DNA from: an uncultured Oscillospiraceae bacterium | Lineage (GTDB): Bacteria > Bacillota > Clostridia > Oscillospirales > Ruminococcaceae | Length of the DNA: 13,786 nt | NCBI GenBank assembly: GCA_902489475.1 | Contig: CABUAH010000052.1 | Location: 1-13,786, forward strand | Direction: 5' to 3' | In this document: positions 1 through 7,555 of the stretch, one piece after another | Layout: the number at the start of each line of letters is the position of its first letter | Numbering within the stretch: position 1 is the first letter of the stretch | Notes under the pieces: model-generated | Told to the model about the DNA's origin: nothing | What the model saw: only the letters and a program-made list of their open reading frames with translations | Database searches by the model: none | Position numbers and translations under genes: made by a program

Positions 1-57
1 TAAAGTATTAAAAAACATACTTTACTAATAAAAAAGTATGTGGTAATATATAAAGAC

Positions 58-95
58 AAAAGCTTTATGCGTTATAATGCTAATATAGCTTTTTT
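58..95 (+). terminator. Terminator-like hairpin upstream of ktrB
   Basis: The outer arms AAAAGCT (58-64) and AGCTTTT (87-93) pair. Inner pairing of TAT with ATA and of GCGT with ATGC is possible, and a run of T follows. This fits a rho-independent terminator of a gene left of the window. The loop contains TATAAT (73-78), which could instead be the -10 box of the ktrB promoter, although no good -35 lies 17 bp upstream. A second inverted repeat, CATACTTT with AAAGTATG, lies just before it at about 15-40. Confidence 0.45.
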
Positions 96-141
96 GTGTA
101 TTATCAATTTAAAATAACCGAAGAATCGTAAGGTAATCATT

Positions 142-1479
142 ATGCTTCAACATAAGAATAATCGTATGCATGTTACATCCTTTCAAATTATTATATTTGG
201 ATTTCTTGCTATTATAATTTTGGGAAGTCTTTTACTGATGCTTCCCTTTGCAACAAAAGACAGAACCGGAGCTGTATTTTCAGACGCTTTGTTCACATCT
301 ACCTCAGCAGTCTGCGTAACAGGGCTTGTGCTGCACGATACGGCAACCTACTGGTCAGTATTCGGTCAGGGTGTTATTTTAGCTTTGATTCAAATAGGCG
401 GAATGGGTATCGTTACTGTTGCTGTTGCCTTTTCAACGCTTGCAGGGCGAAAAATAGGGCTTATGCAAAGAAGCACTATGCAGGAAGCCATCTCCGCACA
501 TCATGTAGGCGGTATTGTTCGTATGACAAAATTCATATTGAAAACAACTGCGTGTATTGAACTTGCGGGGGCAGCTCTGCTTTTCCCTGCCTTCTACCAT
601 GATTTCGGAATTGTTAAAGGAATATGGTATTCTCTGTTCCATTCCATTTCAGCTTTTTGCAATGCCGGATTTGACTTGATCGGAGTAAAAGAGCCGTTCT
701 CCTCACTTACATCATATTCCACACATCCGCTTGTAAACATTACAATAATGGCTCTTATTATTATAGGCGGAATCGGATTTCTGACCTGGAACGACATAAA
801 AACCAACAAGTGGCATTTCAGAAGTTACCGTATGCAAAGCAAAGTAATTCTTTCAATAACAGCATTATTGCTCATATTGCCGGCAGTTTACTTTTTCTTT
901 TTTGAGTTTTCCGATCTTCCGATTAAGGAAAGAATTTTAAGCTCATTGTTTCAGTCTGTAACTCCGAGAACTGCCGGATTTAACACGGCGGACCTTACCA
1001 CTCTTAAAGCAACCGGAAAAATGCTGATTATTGCGCTTATGCTCATCGGAGGTTCTCCGGGCTCAACAGCAGGAGGTATGAAAACGACAACGATAGCTGT
1101 TATGTTTTCAACAGCTTTGTCGGTATTTAGAAAGAAAGAAAACACTAATTTCTTTAAGCGCCGTATACCCGACAGTGTTATAAAAAGTGCGGCAACAATC
1201 TTTTTAATGTACACTACTCTATGTTTAGTATGCGGAACAATAATAAGTGAAATCGAAAGTATTCCGCTATCAAAATCGTTGTTTGAAACTGCGTCAGCAA
1301 TAGGAACGGTGGGTCTTTCACTCGGTGTCACACCCCATTTAGGAATCATTTCACAGCTCATTTTGATTTTGCTTATGTTTTTCGGAAGAGTCGGCGGTCT
1401 TACTTTAATATTTGCTGCACTTACGGGAACATCGACAAACGGTTCAAAATATCCAGAAGAAAAAATAACTGTTGGATAA
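142..1479 (+). CDS. ktrB: KtrB/TrkH-family potassium uptake channel subunit
   Basis: Membrane subunit of a KtrAB-type, Na+-dependent K+ uptake system. The 445-residue protein is the usual KtrB length. It shows the four-fold pore repeat of the SKT superfamily, with selectivity-loop motifs VCVTG (57-61), CNAGF (173-177), RTAGF (276-280) and GTVGL (387-391). The glycine of each motif is present. After the third pore loop comes a Gly/Ser-rich stretch, GGSPGSTAGGMKTTT (303-317), which matches the flexible intramembrane gating loop of KtrB. Eight membrane helices are expected. The ATG has an AAGGT ribosome binding site seven bases upstream. ktrA follows within 25 bases, so the two form an operon. 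No ydaO-type c-di-AMP riboswitch was recognised in the 141 bases before it. Confidence 0.95.
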   Translation: MLQHKNNRMHVTSFQIIIFGFLAIIILGSLLLMLPFATKDRTGAVFSDALFTSTSAVCVTGLVLHDTATYWSVFGQGVILALIQIGGMGIVTVAVAFSTLAGRKIGLMQRSTMQEAISAHHVGGIVRMTKFILKTTACIELAGAALLFPAFYHDFGIVKGIWYSLFHSISAFCNAGFDLIGVKEPFSSLTSYSTHPLVNITIMALIIIGGIGFLTWNDIKTNKWHFRSYRMQSKVILSITALLLILPAVYFFFFEFSDLPIKERILSSLFQSVTPRTAGFNTADLTTLKATGKMLIIALMLIGGSPGSTAGGMKTTTIAVMFSTALSVFRKKENTNFFKRRIPDSVIKSAATIFLMYTTLCLVCGTIISEIESIPLSKSLFETASAIGTVGLSLGVTPHLGIISQLILILLMFFGRVGGLTLIFAALTGTSTNGSKYPEEKITVG

Positions 1480-1501
1480 CATAAATAAAGGAGAACAAAA
1501 A

Positions 1502-2149
1502 ATGAAATCTATATTATTAATAGGTCTTGGCAGATTCGGAAAGCATATAGCTATGACTCTTGACAAAATGCACCATCAGGTATTAGCAATTGACAAAAAT
1601 GAAGAGCGTGTTAATGCTGTTTTGCCATACACCACCGATGCACAAATCGGTGACACAACAAACAAAGAATTTTTGGAATCCTTAGGCGTAAACAATTTTG
1701 ATGTCTGCATTGTTACAATCGGAGACAGTTTTCAAAGCTCGCTTGAAACGACCTCGCTCTTAAAAGAGCTTGGAGCTAAAAAAGTTATATCCCGTGCTTC
1801 GGAGGACATTCACGCAAAATTCTTACTGCGCAACGGAGCTGATGAAGTCGTATATCCCGAAAAGCAGCTTGCAAAATGGACTGCTATTCGCTATACAGCA
1901 GACCACATTCTCGATTATATTCAAATAGACGATGAGCATATAATTTACGAGATTTCAGTTCCAGAAAAATGGATCGACAAAACTGTCGGAGAGATCGATG
2001 TTCGGAAAAAGTTCGGAATAACCATATTAGCCGTTAAGCACTCCGGAAAAGTTGCTATTGACATTACTCCTCAAACAATCTTTACTCAGGACGACACCAT
2101 TTTAGTCTTTGGGAATTCTAAGAATATGCAAAAATATTTTCATGTATAA
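1502..2149 (+). CDS. ktrA: KtrA/TrkA-family RCK regulatory subunit of K+ uptake
   Basis: Cytosolic ring-forming subunit that gates KtrB in response to bound nucleotide (ATP/ADP or NAD(H) in the family) and, through the C-terminal RCK_C domain, often to c-di-AMP. The N-terminal Rossmann fold has GLGRFG at residues 8-13 and an acidic residue, D31, at the end of the second strand. The RCK_C part covers roughly residues 135-215. The start is the ATG at 1502, which has AAGGAG at about 1488-1493. An upstream in-frame TTG at 1472 overlaps the end of ktrB and has no ribosome binding site. That gives 215 residues, close to the usual 220. The order ktrB-ktrA is the reverse of the B. subtilis ktrAB operon. 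Confidence 0.95.
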   Translation: MKSILLIGLGRFGKHIAMTLDKMHHQVLAIDKNEERVNAVLPYTTDAQIGDTTNKEFLESLGVNNFDVCIVTIGDSFQSSLETTSLLKELGAKKVISRASEDIHAKFLLRNGADEVVYPEKQLAKWTAIRYTADHILDYIQIDDEHIIYEISVPEKWIDKTVGEIDVRKKFGITILAVKHSGKVAIDITPQTIFTQDDTILVFGNSKNMQKYFHV

Positions 2150-2168
2150 CATTACAACAATGCTTTTG

Positions 2169-2200
2169 AGCCGACACCTAACCGTGCCGGCTTTAATTAT
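2169..2200 (+). terminator. Rho-independent terminator of ktrBA
   Basis: The arms AGCCGACAC (2169-2177) and GTGCCGGCT (2184-2192) pair with one A/C mismatch around a six-base loop. They are followed by TTAATTATTT. The hairpin lies 20 bases after the ktrA stop codon. Confidence 0.7.
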
Positions 2201-2255
2201 TTACACAAAAATCGGCTTTTAAATATACAATCAAATAAATGCAAATTCCACAAAA

Positions 2256-2310
2256 CAAAAAAGAGGCTGATGCAAATTGCGCCAACCCCACAAAGGTTTA
2301 TTATCAGTCC
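2256..2310 (-). terminator. Probable terminator of the yfhO-deacetylase operon
   Basis: Read on the minus strand, just after the deacetylase stop, GGACTGAT (2303-2310) can pair with ATCAGCCT (2263-2270), with one mismatch and one G-U pair. An inner AACC/GGTT pairing is possible in the long loop. A TCTTTTTTGTTTT tract follows. The stem is imperfect, so this is less certain than the other terminators. Confidence 0.5.
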
Positions 2311-2315
2311 GATCA

Positions 2316-3050
2316 CTACTCGGTATATTCTGTCCACATTTCATATTTTGCCATGTGTGATAAATTGTCAACTACCTTTTTTTGTGATTTATAATCTTTA
2401 AACGCCTCGATCTTAGCGCTATACCACTCATCATTCATAGGCGTCAATGAATCCTCATATTTAGGAAGTTTTTTCTTGCTGTAATATGTACCGAAAAGAT
2501 ATAAAGGGCTTGTTATTTCGAGGTCTTTATACTTATCTTTCACAATACTGCTTGTCATTTTATGATGGATGTGTCCGTATTCGCCCTCTTTGTTGTGAGT
2601 AACAATTGATTTCCAATCTTTAAGTTTAATACACTTCTCTACTGCGTCACCTATTTTTCCTTTAATTCCAAACCAACTATCTCTCTTTCCGAGCGTTTTA
2701 TCAGGGAAGTCAAGTATTACAGGAATATTAGTGTTATTAAGATGCTTTACAGCTGTTTCAAATTCTTGTTTTCTTGTTTCATTATATCCGTCGGTAATAC
2801 ATACAACCAGATATTTTCCCTCTGATAAGTGGCCGCCTCCCCAAATAGTTTCATCATCAGGATGTGCGACAATCATCAGCTTATCGACCTGCGACAAATC
2901 AAGACTTTTAAATATGTCCTCTGCATAATAGTTTTTAAAAACTCTATACCCCCATAGTCCTCCTGCTGACAATACAGCGAGCAAAACTATTGCAGCCAAA
3001 ATTTTTAATACGATTCTTAATATTTTATGGCGCTTAACACTGTTTTCCAT
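2316..3050 (-). CDS. Membrane-anchored PIG-L/LmbE-family deacetylase
   Basis: Zn-dependent deacetylase of the PIG-L/LmbE family. Known members remove N-acetyl from GlcNAc-containing substrates, for example MshB, BshB and the GlcNAc-phosphatidylinositol deacetylase. The family motif AHPDDE is at residues 62-67, giving the His/Asp metal ligands and the catalytic Asp. The second ligand region is GHIHH at 159-163. A hydrophobic helix at about 11-35 after a basic start (MENSVKRHK) predicts an N-terminal signal anchor with the enzyme outside the membrane, unlike the cytosolic thiol-pathway enzymes. The ATG lies two bases after the yfhO stop, and its GAGGA ribosome binding site lies inside the yfhO end, so the two are translationally coupled. 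The substrate is probably a surface glycan or lipid-linked sugar handled by the YfhO protein. That substrate is inferred. Confidence 0.88.
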   Translation of the reverse strand: MENSVKRHKILRIVLKILAAIVLLAVLSAGGLWGYRVFKNYYAEDIFKSLDLSQVDKLMIVAHPDDETIWGGGHLSEGKYLVVCITDGYNETRKQEFETAVKHLNNTNIPVILDFPDKTLGKRDSWFGIKGKIGDAVEKCIKLKDWKSIVTHNKEGEYGHIHHKMTSSIVKDKYKDLEITSPLYLFGTYYSKKKLPKYEDSLTPMNDEWYSAKIEAFKDYKSQKKVVDNLSHMAKYEMWTEYTE

Positions 3051-3052
3051 TT

Positions 3053-5695
3053 TTATCCTCTATAATCTTTAATCTTTTTGAATTTCTTTTTAGCAATAAT
3101 TTGTACAAGAAACATGCCAGCAAGCAGTAAAACTCCGATAAGAGATATGATTTTAGAAATGTTTAACATAGGTGCTGTATACACGATTTTCACACTATGT
3201 TTTCCCTTTGAAATTTCAAATCCCAAAAAGGCCTTGTCCACCTTCTGAATATTGGTTTTTTCTCCGTCAACATAAGCGCTGAATCCGTCGGCATACGGAA
3301 CTGTAAGTTTAAAATAGCTGCCGTTTTTCGTTACATTTATAGTACCCTCGTAAACATCACCTTTTGTTTTCGACTTGTCAATTTTAAATTCATCGACACC
3401 GCTTGACAGTCCTTGAAGCTCACTTCGGCTTATAGTGTAAAGCTTCCATTCGGAAAGCTTATATTCACCGTTTGAAAAGCACATTTCAAGAAACTCGATC
3501 GGCTCGTTTGAAGAAAGCACAAAACAAAATTCTTCATTATTATTATAGTATTTCCATGTCGGATTCGTCAACTTATTTTTTACACCGTTTATCGATACAT
3601 AAATATCAGACAGCTTTTTACCGATATTATTGTCCGCTTTGCAGGTAATAATTAGATAATCTTCAATCGGCGTTTCCAAATTCACTGTGTATTTTATGTC
3701 ATTGTTCTTTGAGATTTTTTTGCTGTATTTTTTACTTTTGTCTTTTTTTGCAGTATTTACATAAACCGTATTTGAAGATTTATCGTATTCTATATTCTCA
3801 GGAAGATTTTCAAAAAATCCGTTTGGAAGATCTAACTCACGAATCCCATCAACTGAAACATCGTTTACGTCCTTGTCAACGACCGTATAATTCATAAGAG
3901 CTTTCATGTTGTAAGGGTAATCCAAAGATGAATACTGAGATTCAGACATTAGACTTGAAGATGCGTATCCTATCGGAAGGACATTATCGTTTTTAAACAA
4001 TGTGAGTTTATTGCCCCTCTTAACCTCATTATAACCGCTCGGTACTTTAAACGCTTCCTCTTTAAGTTTATCATTGCTTACATAAAGGTATTTTTCACCC
4101 ATATATGTTAAAAACAAAGGATTTATTGTTTGCGCAACCATTGCTGAATTCCTATAACACATTTCATTTTGAAACTCATCAAAATAAAAGTGATTATAAA
4201 GCTGATTTTGCAGCGAAGAATAAATGGATGCCGAATAAAAACTGTCATCATAGATCTTGTTTAGTGTTTTATTTGTATCAGCAAGCATCGCCGAACGGTA
4301 TAAATTATCATCGCTTTTTGACAATCCTATGCTCTCAACATCCTCGTAATACTCCTTGTCCACTTTTTTTAAGTCTTCTTTTGTGCAAAGCTTATCGGAC
4401 AGATTGATTGTAAGACAAAAGACAAACGTCAAAGCAGTAACGATTGATATAAAAGTCTTTATGCATCCCTTTTTATATAAAATCAAGTATGCAATATTCA
4501 GCACCAAAATATCTATTATCAACGAAACACGATAAATCCGAATTTTTTCAATAAATAAAAACATTACACCCAGTATTACAATTACTGCGTTTAATTTTAT
4601 CCAAAGAGAAGCGGAAACCTCCTTTTGAAAAACAGCTTTGACAAATTCCCCTGTAAGCAAAAGCACAAGCGGAATAAACGGAATTAAAGCCTTTTGATCT
4701 AAATACATAAATCCGTTCATTATGTAAACCGGAAGATTTAAAACTACAAATAAAGATACTACTATTGCTAAGAACCGTTTCCCTCTGCTTTTTTTGATAA
4801 GAACATATAAAATTCCCATCAGCGATATTACCATAAGCCCTAAGGAATATGAAGAATATAAAACCGAATTATAGTTTACTGTCGGCAAAAGCAAATCTTT
4901 TAAGCTTATTGATGTATGCGTTGCAGCCCTGCAAGACATAATTTCGTAAATAGTCGGAAGCCACAAAACCGCAGTTATCATTACAGCTATTAACATACAT
5001 ACTGCAAGATTTAAAACTGATTTTATGTATTCTTTCAGCTTGAATTTCGGGCTTTTATCTAAATACAAAGCCGTAATATAAACAAATATTGCAATATAGC
5101 TTCCGATGCTGTAATAATAGCTTATAAGCATTATCATCGACATACAAAATATAAGTCCCGCACGGTTTTTCTTTTCAAAAAATCTGTCACAGCAGAATAA
5201 AGCACCTATCAGAAAAGGAAAATACGACACAAACATTATATGTCTGTGGCTATGAAGAATAATCGGCGATGCCAATAAAAACAAACAACTGAGAAAAAAC
5301 GAAATTTTTATATTATGTCTTTGCTTTATCCAAAAGTAAAACATAACCGATGAAACTAAAACACTTATTATACTTACCGTTTGAATATATGTTGACATAG
5401 ACACAAACGGCAACAAGTAGCTAAACATTATAATCGGATTAAACAACCCGTAATATGAGAAATTATATATGTTTTGACCAGCTCCGATGTTTTGTGCCAA
5501 ACTGGGGAAGAAATTCTTTGTTTCATAAAATTGATTCCTAAAGTATTCCGGTATCGCATAATGCTGACTATCCCAGTCCAAAGACGAACCGTATACAAAC
5601 GTAAATCTCGTAATAATTACCACTATCGCCAAATATATAAGAGTCAGTAATCCTACGCAAATTACATCGTTTTTACTCACTTTAAGTTTTCTCAT
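3053..5695 (-). CDS. YfhO-family membrane glycosyltransferase-like protein
   Basis: Large integral membrane protein of the YfhO family (GT-C-like). In Bacillus and Listeria such proteins take part in adding sugars to teichoic acid from undecaprenyl-phosphate sugar. The start is the ATG at 5695 (MRKLKVSK), preceded by GGAAG at a six-base spacing, giving 880 residues. A longer TTG start at 5749 is excluded because that codon lies inside the promoter -10 box. The first periplasm-side loop carries SLDWDSQHY (residues 38-46), with the acidic pair expected for GT-C catalysis. About a dozen membrane helices cover the N-terminal half. A long soluble, probably extracytoplasmic, region follows (about 450-840), then one last helix (about 848-868) and a Lys-rich tail. 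It is the first gene of an operon with the PIG-L deacetylase. Confidence 0.88.
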   Translation of the reverse strand: MRKLKVSKNDVICVGLLTLIYLAIVVIITRFTFVYGSSLDWDSQHYAIPEYFRNQFYETKNFFPSLAQNIGAGQNIYNFSYYGLFNPIIMFSYLLPFVSMSTYIQTVSIISVLVSSVMFYFWIKQRHNIKISFFLSCLFLLASPIILHSHRHIMFVSYFPFLIGALFCCDRFFEKKNRAGLIFCMSMIMLISYYYSIGSYIAIFVYITALYLDKSPKFKLKEYIKSVLNLAVCMLIAVMITAVLWLPTIYEIMSCRAATHTSISLKDLLLPTVNYNSVLYSSYSLGLMVISLMGILYVLIKKSRGKRFLAIVVSLFVVLNLPVYIMNGFMYLDQKALIPFIPLVLLLTGEFVKAVFQKEVSASLWIKLNAVIVILGVMFLFIEKIRIYRVSLIIDILVLNIAYLILYKKGCIKTFISIVTALTFVFCLTINLSDKLCTKEDLKKVDKEYYEDVESIGLSKSDDNLYRSAMLADTNKTLNKIYDDSFYSASIYSSLQNQLYNHFYFDEFQNEMCYRNSAMVAQTINPLFLTYMGEKYLYVSNDKLKEEAFKVPSGYNEVKRGNKLTLFKNDNVLPIGYASSSLMSESQYSSLDYPYNMKALMNYTVVDKDVNDVSVDGIRELDLPNGFFENLPENIEYDKSSNTVYVNTAKKDKSKKYSKKISKNNDIKYTVNLETPIEDYLIITCKADNNIGKKLSDIYVSINGVKNKLTNPTWKYYNNNEEFCFVLSSNEPIEFLEMCFSNGEYKLSEWKLYTISRSELQGLSSGVDEFKIDKSKTKGDVYEGTINVTKNGSYFKLTVPYADGFSAYVDGEKTNIQKVDKAFLGFEISKGKHSVKIVYTAPMLNISKIISLIGVLLLAGMFLVQIIAKKKFKKIKDYRG

Positions 5696-5748
5696 ACACA
5701 TCTTCCGTTTCTCTGCCAAATCATCTATTGTATTGCAACAATAATACA

Positions 5749-5777
5749 ATTATAGTACCTTACATTTACTTTGTCAA
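5749..5777 (-). promoter_or_regulatory. Consensus sigma-A promoter of yfhO operon
   Basis: On the minus strand, TTGACA (5772-5777) and TATAAT (5749-5754) are separated by exactly 17 bp. Transcription would begin near 5742 and leave a leader of about 47 nt before the ATG at 5695. Confidence 0.85.
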
Positions 5778-5806
5778 GCAAAAGAGCTTGGCTTCGCTCT
5801 TGACAA
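5771..5806. repeat. Inverted repeat holding both divergent -35 boxes
   Basis: TTGTCAAG (5771-5778) and CTTGACAA (5799-5806) are perfect 8-bp inverted arms. Nested inside are AAGAGC (5782-5787) and GCTCTT (5796-5801), around an 8-base loop. The outer arms contain the -35 boxes of the yfhO and tcdA promoters, which partly explains them. The inner arms are not explained by the promoters and could be a regulator site. Confidence 0.5.
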
Positions 5807-5828
5807 TATAGATTCGTTTTACTATAAT
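5800..5828 (+). promoter_or_regulatory. Consensus sigma-A promoter of tcdA
   Basis: TTGACA (5800-5805) and TATAAT (5823-5828) have a 17-bp spacer, a perfect match to the consensus. Transcription is predicted to start near 5835, only a few bases before an in-frame ATG at 5838 and about 120 nt before the ATG at 5955. Confidence 0.85.
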
Positions 5829-5837
5829 TCTTACAAG

Positions 5838-5954
5838 ATGTCCCACCTTTTGAGGCGGCAGATTGCGGCTTTGAATCACGGGGCAAGCTATATTGAAATA
5901 CCTGATTTTACGGTGCTTCATAAAATACTACAACAGAACCGAGATGCTATAATT
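5838..5954 (+). other. In-frame 39-codon upstream extension of tcdA
   Basis: This stretch is open and in frame with tcdA. It starts at an ATG about three bases after the predicted transcription start, so it would have to be translated leaderless. It uses Arg codons AGG, CGG and CGA, which are rarer in the neighbouring genes. It encodes a basic, then mixed peptide starting MSHLLRRQIAAL, with no counterpart I recognise in TcdA proteins. It may be a true N-terminal extension, a leader, or simply an untranslated region. Confidence 0.35.
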
Positions 5955-6707
5955 ATGATAAATCAATTTTCAAGAACCGAGCTTATGTTCGGACAAGACG
6001 CCATGGAAAAGCTTGCCCGTTCACGGGTTGCCGTATTCGGAATCGGCGGAGTCGGCGGATATACGGTGGAAGCCCTTGTGCGTTCGGGAATAGGCGCTAT
6101 CGACATAATAGATAATGATACCGTTAGCGTTACAAATATCAACCGGCAAATTTTTGCAACACATAAAACTGTCGGCAAATACAAGGTTGACGCAGCAGCC
6201 GAGCGAATCAAGGAAATAAATCCCGATGTCAAGGTTCGCAAATACAAAACTTTTTTCTCACAGAAAACGGAAAATCAGTTTGATTTTTCCGACTACGATT
6301 ATATCGTGGATGCAATTGATACTGTGGCCGGAAAGATTGCTCTTGCCATGAACGCAAACAATTCCGGCACCCCGATCATCAGCTCTATGGGTGCCGGAAA
6401 CAAGGTCGATCCAACCGCTTTTGAGGTAACGGATATTTACAAAACGTCCGTTTGTCCGCTTGCAAGGGTAATGCGCAGAGAATTAAAGCAAAGAGGAATC
6501 AAAAGCTTAAAGGTTGTATTTTCAAAAGAAATACCGCTTACTCCCATTTCTGCCATTCAAGACCGCTTACAAGAAAACGATTGTCCTGTCACGGCAGATA
6601 ATAGTCATACTTCAAGACGTCAAATTCCCTCAAGCAATGCGTTTGTTCCGTCTGTTGCAGGACTTATTATCGCAGGAGAGGTAATTAAGGATCTGATAAA
6701 CTTCTAA
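5955..6707 (+). CDS. tcdA: tRNA threonylcarbamoyladenosine dehydratase (TcdA/YgdL-like)
   Basis: E1-like ThiF/MoeB superfamily enzyme that uses ATP to convert t6A at position 37 of ANN-decoding tRNAs to cyclic ct6A. The start MINQFSRTEL at 5955 matches the usual beginning of the family and gives the usual 250 residues. The nucleotide-binding GIGGVGG is at 29-35 and the conserved NINRQ at 61-65. SSMGAGNKVDPT follows at about 143-154, then CPLARVMRRELKQRG with the family cysteine. The ribosome binding site before 5955 is weak. The reading frame stays open 39 codons upstream to an ATG at 5838 that sits almost on the predicted transcript start, so a leaderless, N-terminally extended form (289 residues) is possible. 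The gene converges on the XRE gene with a 16-bp gap. Confidence 0.9.
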   Translation: MINQFSRTELMFGQDAMEKLARSRVAVFGIGGVGGYTVEALVRSGIGAIDIIDNDTVSVTNINRQIFATHKTVGKYKVDAAAERIKEINPDVKVRKYKTFFSQKTENQFDFSDYDYIVDAIDTVAGKIALAMNANNSGTPIISSMGAGNKVDPTAFEVTDIYKTSVCPLARVMRRELKQRGIKSLKVVFSKEIPLTPISAIQDRLQENDCPVTADNSHTSRRQIPSSNAFVPSVAGLIIAGEVIKDLINF

Positions 6708-6713
6708 AAAGCA

Positions 6714-6773
6714 GCCCGAAAATTTATTTGTTTATTACCTTTTTACACCACGATCTTTTATGGCATTTCGGGC
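6714..6773 (-). terminator. Possible weak terminator between convergent genes
   Basis: GCCCGAAA (6714-6721) and TTTCGGGC (6766-6773) are perfect 8-bp inverted arms that overlap the end of the XRE gene. On the minus strand the stem is followed by TGCTTTTTAG. The loop of about 44 bases is long for a terminator, so confidence is low. Confidence 0.3.
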
Positions 6774-7332
6774 ACTTCATATATCTCGTTCTTCCATAGT
6801 GCATTGACAAAAACACACTTTTGAACGACGGAATATATTTATGATGACATATATCACACTCATAATAACCTGCAGTTTGTTCTATTACAATTGCACTTAT
6901 CATGCCTAATCCGAAAATAATACAACCAATAAGAATAAGCAGTATTCTTATTGCCGAAGGCATATCTATAAATGAAGCAACAAATACCAGCACCAACAAT
7001 GTTATAGAAGATATATAGCCTATAAACACTTCCACTCTTAACATTCTTCTGTCGCTGTCTTCTTTTTGCTTTTTCAATTCGATTAAGTTTTCTTCTGCTT
7101 TTAAAATGTAGTTATCCATTTTTATAGTCTCCCCACTCAACAACTCATTTACACTGATTCCGAGTATCTCACATAATTTAAGCATTATTGATGAATCCGG
7201 CATTGCTCTTCCATTTTCCCATTTTGATACTGCTCTATCAGTAATATTTAATTTTTCTGCTAATTGCATTTGTGTCAAACCATTCTTTTTTCTGCACTCT
7301 GCAATAAATCTTCCGACTTTTATCTGATCCAT
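6724..7332 (-). CDS. XRE-family regulator with two TM helices and zinc ribbon
   Basis: This 202-residue protein joins three parts. Residues 5-60 are a Cro/C1-type helix-turn-helix, with the typical GLTQMQLAEKL and AVSKWENGRAMPD stretches. Residues 75-100 form a charged, probably coiled, linker, followed by two membrane helices (about 104-122 and 128-150). The C-terminal part has CDIC (159-162) and CPKC (187-190), the pattern of a Cys4 zinc ribbon, plus an extra C196. DNA-binding and ribbon ends would both face the cytosol. The ATG at 7332 has AAGGAG eleven bases upstream. The architecture suggests a membrane-tethered transcription factor. The signal and targets are unknown, and the divergent zinc-ribbon gene at 7556 is a natural candidate target. 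Confidence 0.85.
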   Translation of the reverse strand: MDQIKVGRFIAECRKKNGLTQMQLAEKLNITDRAVSKWENGRAMPDSSIMLKLCEILGISVNELLSGETIKMDNYILKAEENLIELKKQKEDSDRRMLRVEVFIGYISSITLLVLVFVASFIDMPSAIRILLILIGCIIFGLGMISAIVIEQTAGYYECDICHHKYIPSFKSVFLSMHYGRTRYMKCPKCHKRSWCKKVINK

Positions 7333-7356
7333 ATTATAATCATCTCCTTTAACTTA

Positions 7357-7385
7357 ATTGTAACGGCTTTTCACCAATAAGTCTA
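7357..7385 (-). promoter_or_regulatory. Promoter of the XRE-zinc ribbon gene
   Basis: On the minus strand, TAGACT (7380-7385, four of six matches) and TACAAT (7357-7362, five of six) are 17 bp apart. The inferred start leaves a short leader that includes the AAGGAG at 7344-7349. Confidence 0.6.
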
Positions 7386-7428
7386 CATACCATTGGTTGA
7401 GTGAGGTGTTTTTTATCAGCTAATGGTA
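7374..7428. repeat. Two nested inverted repeats in divergent intergenic region
   Basis: CCAAT (7374-7378) with ATTGG (7392-7396) spans the -35 box of the XRE promoter. TACCATT (7388-7394) with AATGGTA (7422-7428) forms perfect 7-bp arms. Both are candidate operator half-sites for the adjacent XRE protein. The assignment is inferred from position only. Confidence 0.4.
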
Positions 7429-7470
7429 AAATGATAGAATTTTTAAATCTACACAAAACAAAAAGACAAA

Positions 7471-7499
7471 TTGACTATAGTGGAAAAACGTGATATAAT
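7471..7499 (+). promoter_or_regulatory. Promoter of the 71-residue zinc-ribbon gene
   Basis: TTGACT (7471-7476) and TATAAT (7494-7499) have a 17-bp spacer. The predicted start near 7506 gives a leader of about 50 nt that ends in AAAGGAGG. Confidence 0.8.
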
Positions 7500-7555
7500 A
7501 AAGAAAGTAAAAGAAGCGTATCCGGAGCATAACTGGCGTAAAGGAGGCATTGTTA

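Noticed and set aside
1..141. Possible c-di-AMP (ydaO) riboswitch before ktrB
   Set aside because: Expected because ktr genes are often controlled this way, but the space is short and AT-rich and I recognise no ydaO conserved core. A covariance search would settle it.
5838..5954. Separate small gene upstream of tcdA
   Set aside because: The frame has no stop before tcdA, so it can only be an extension or a leader, not a separate gene.
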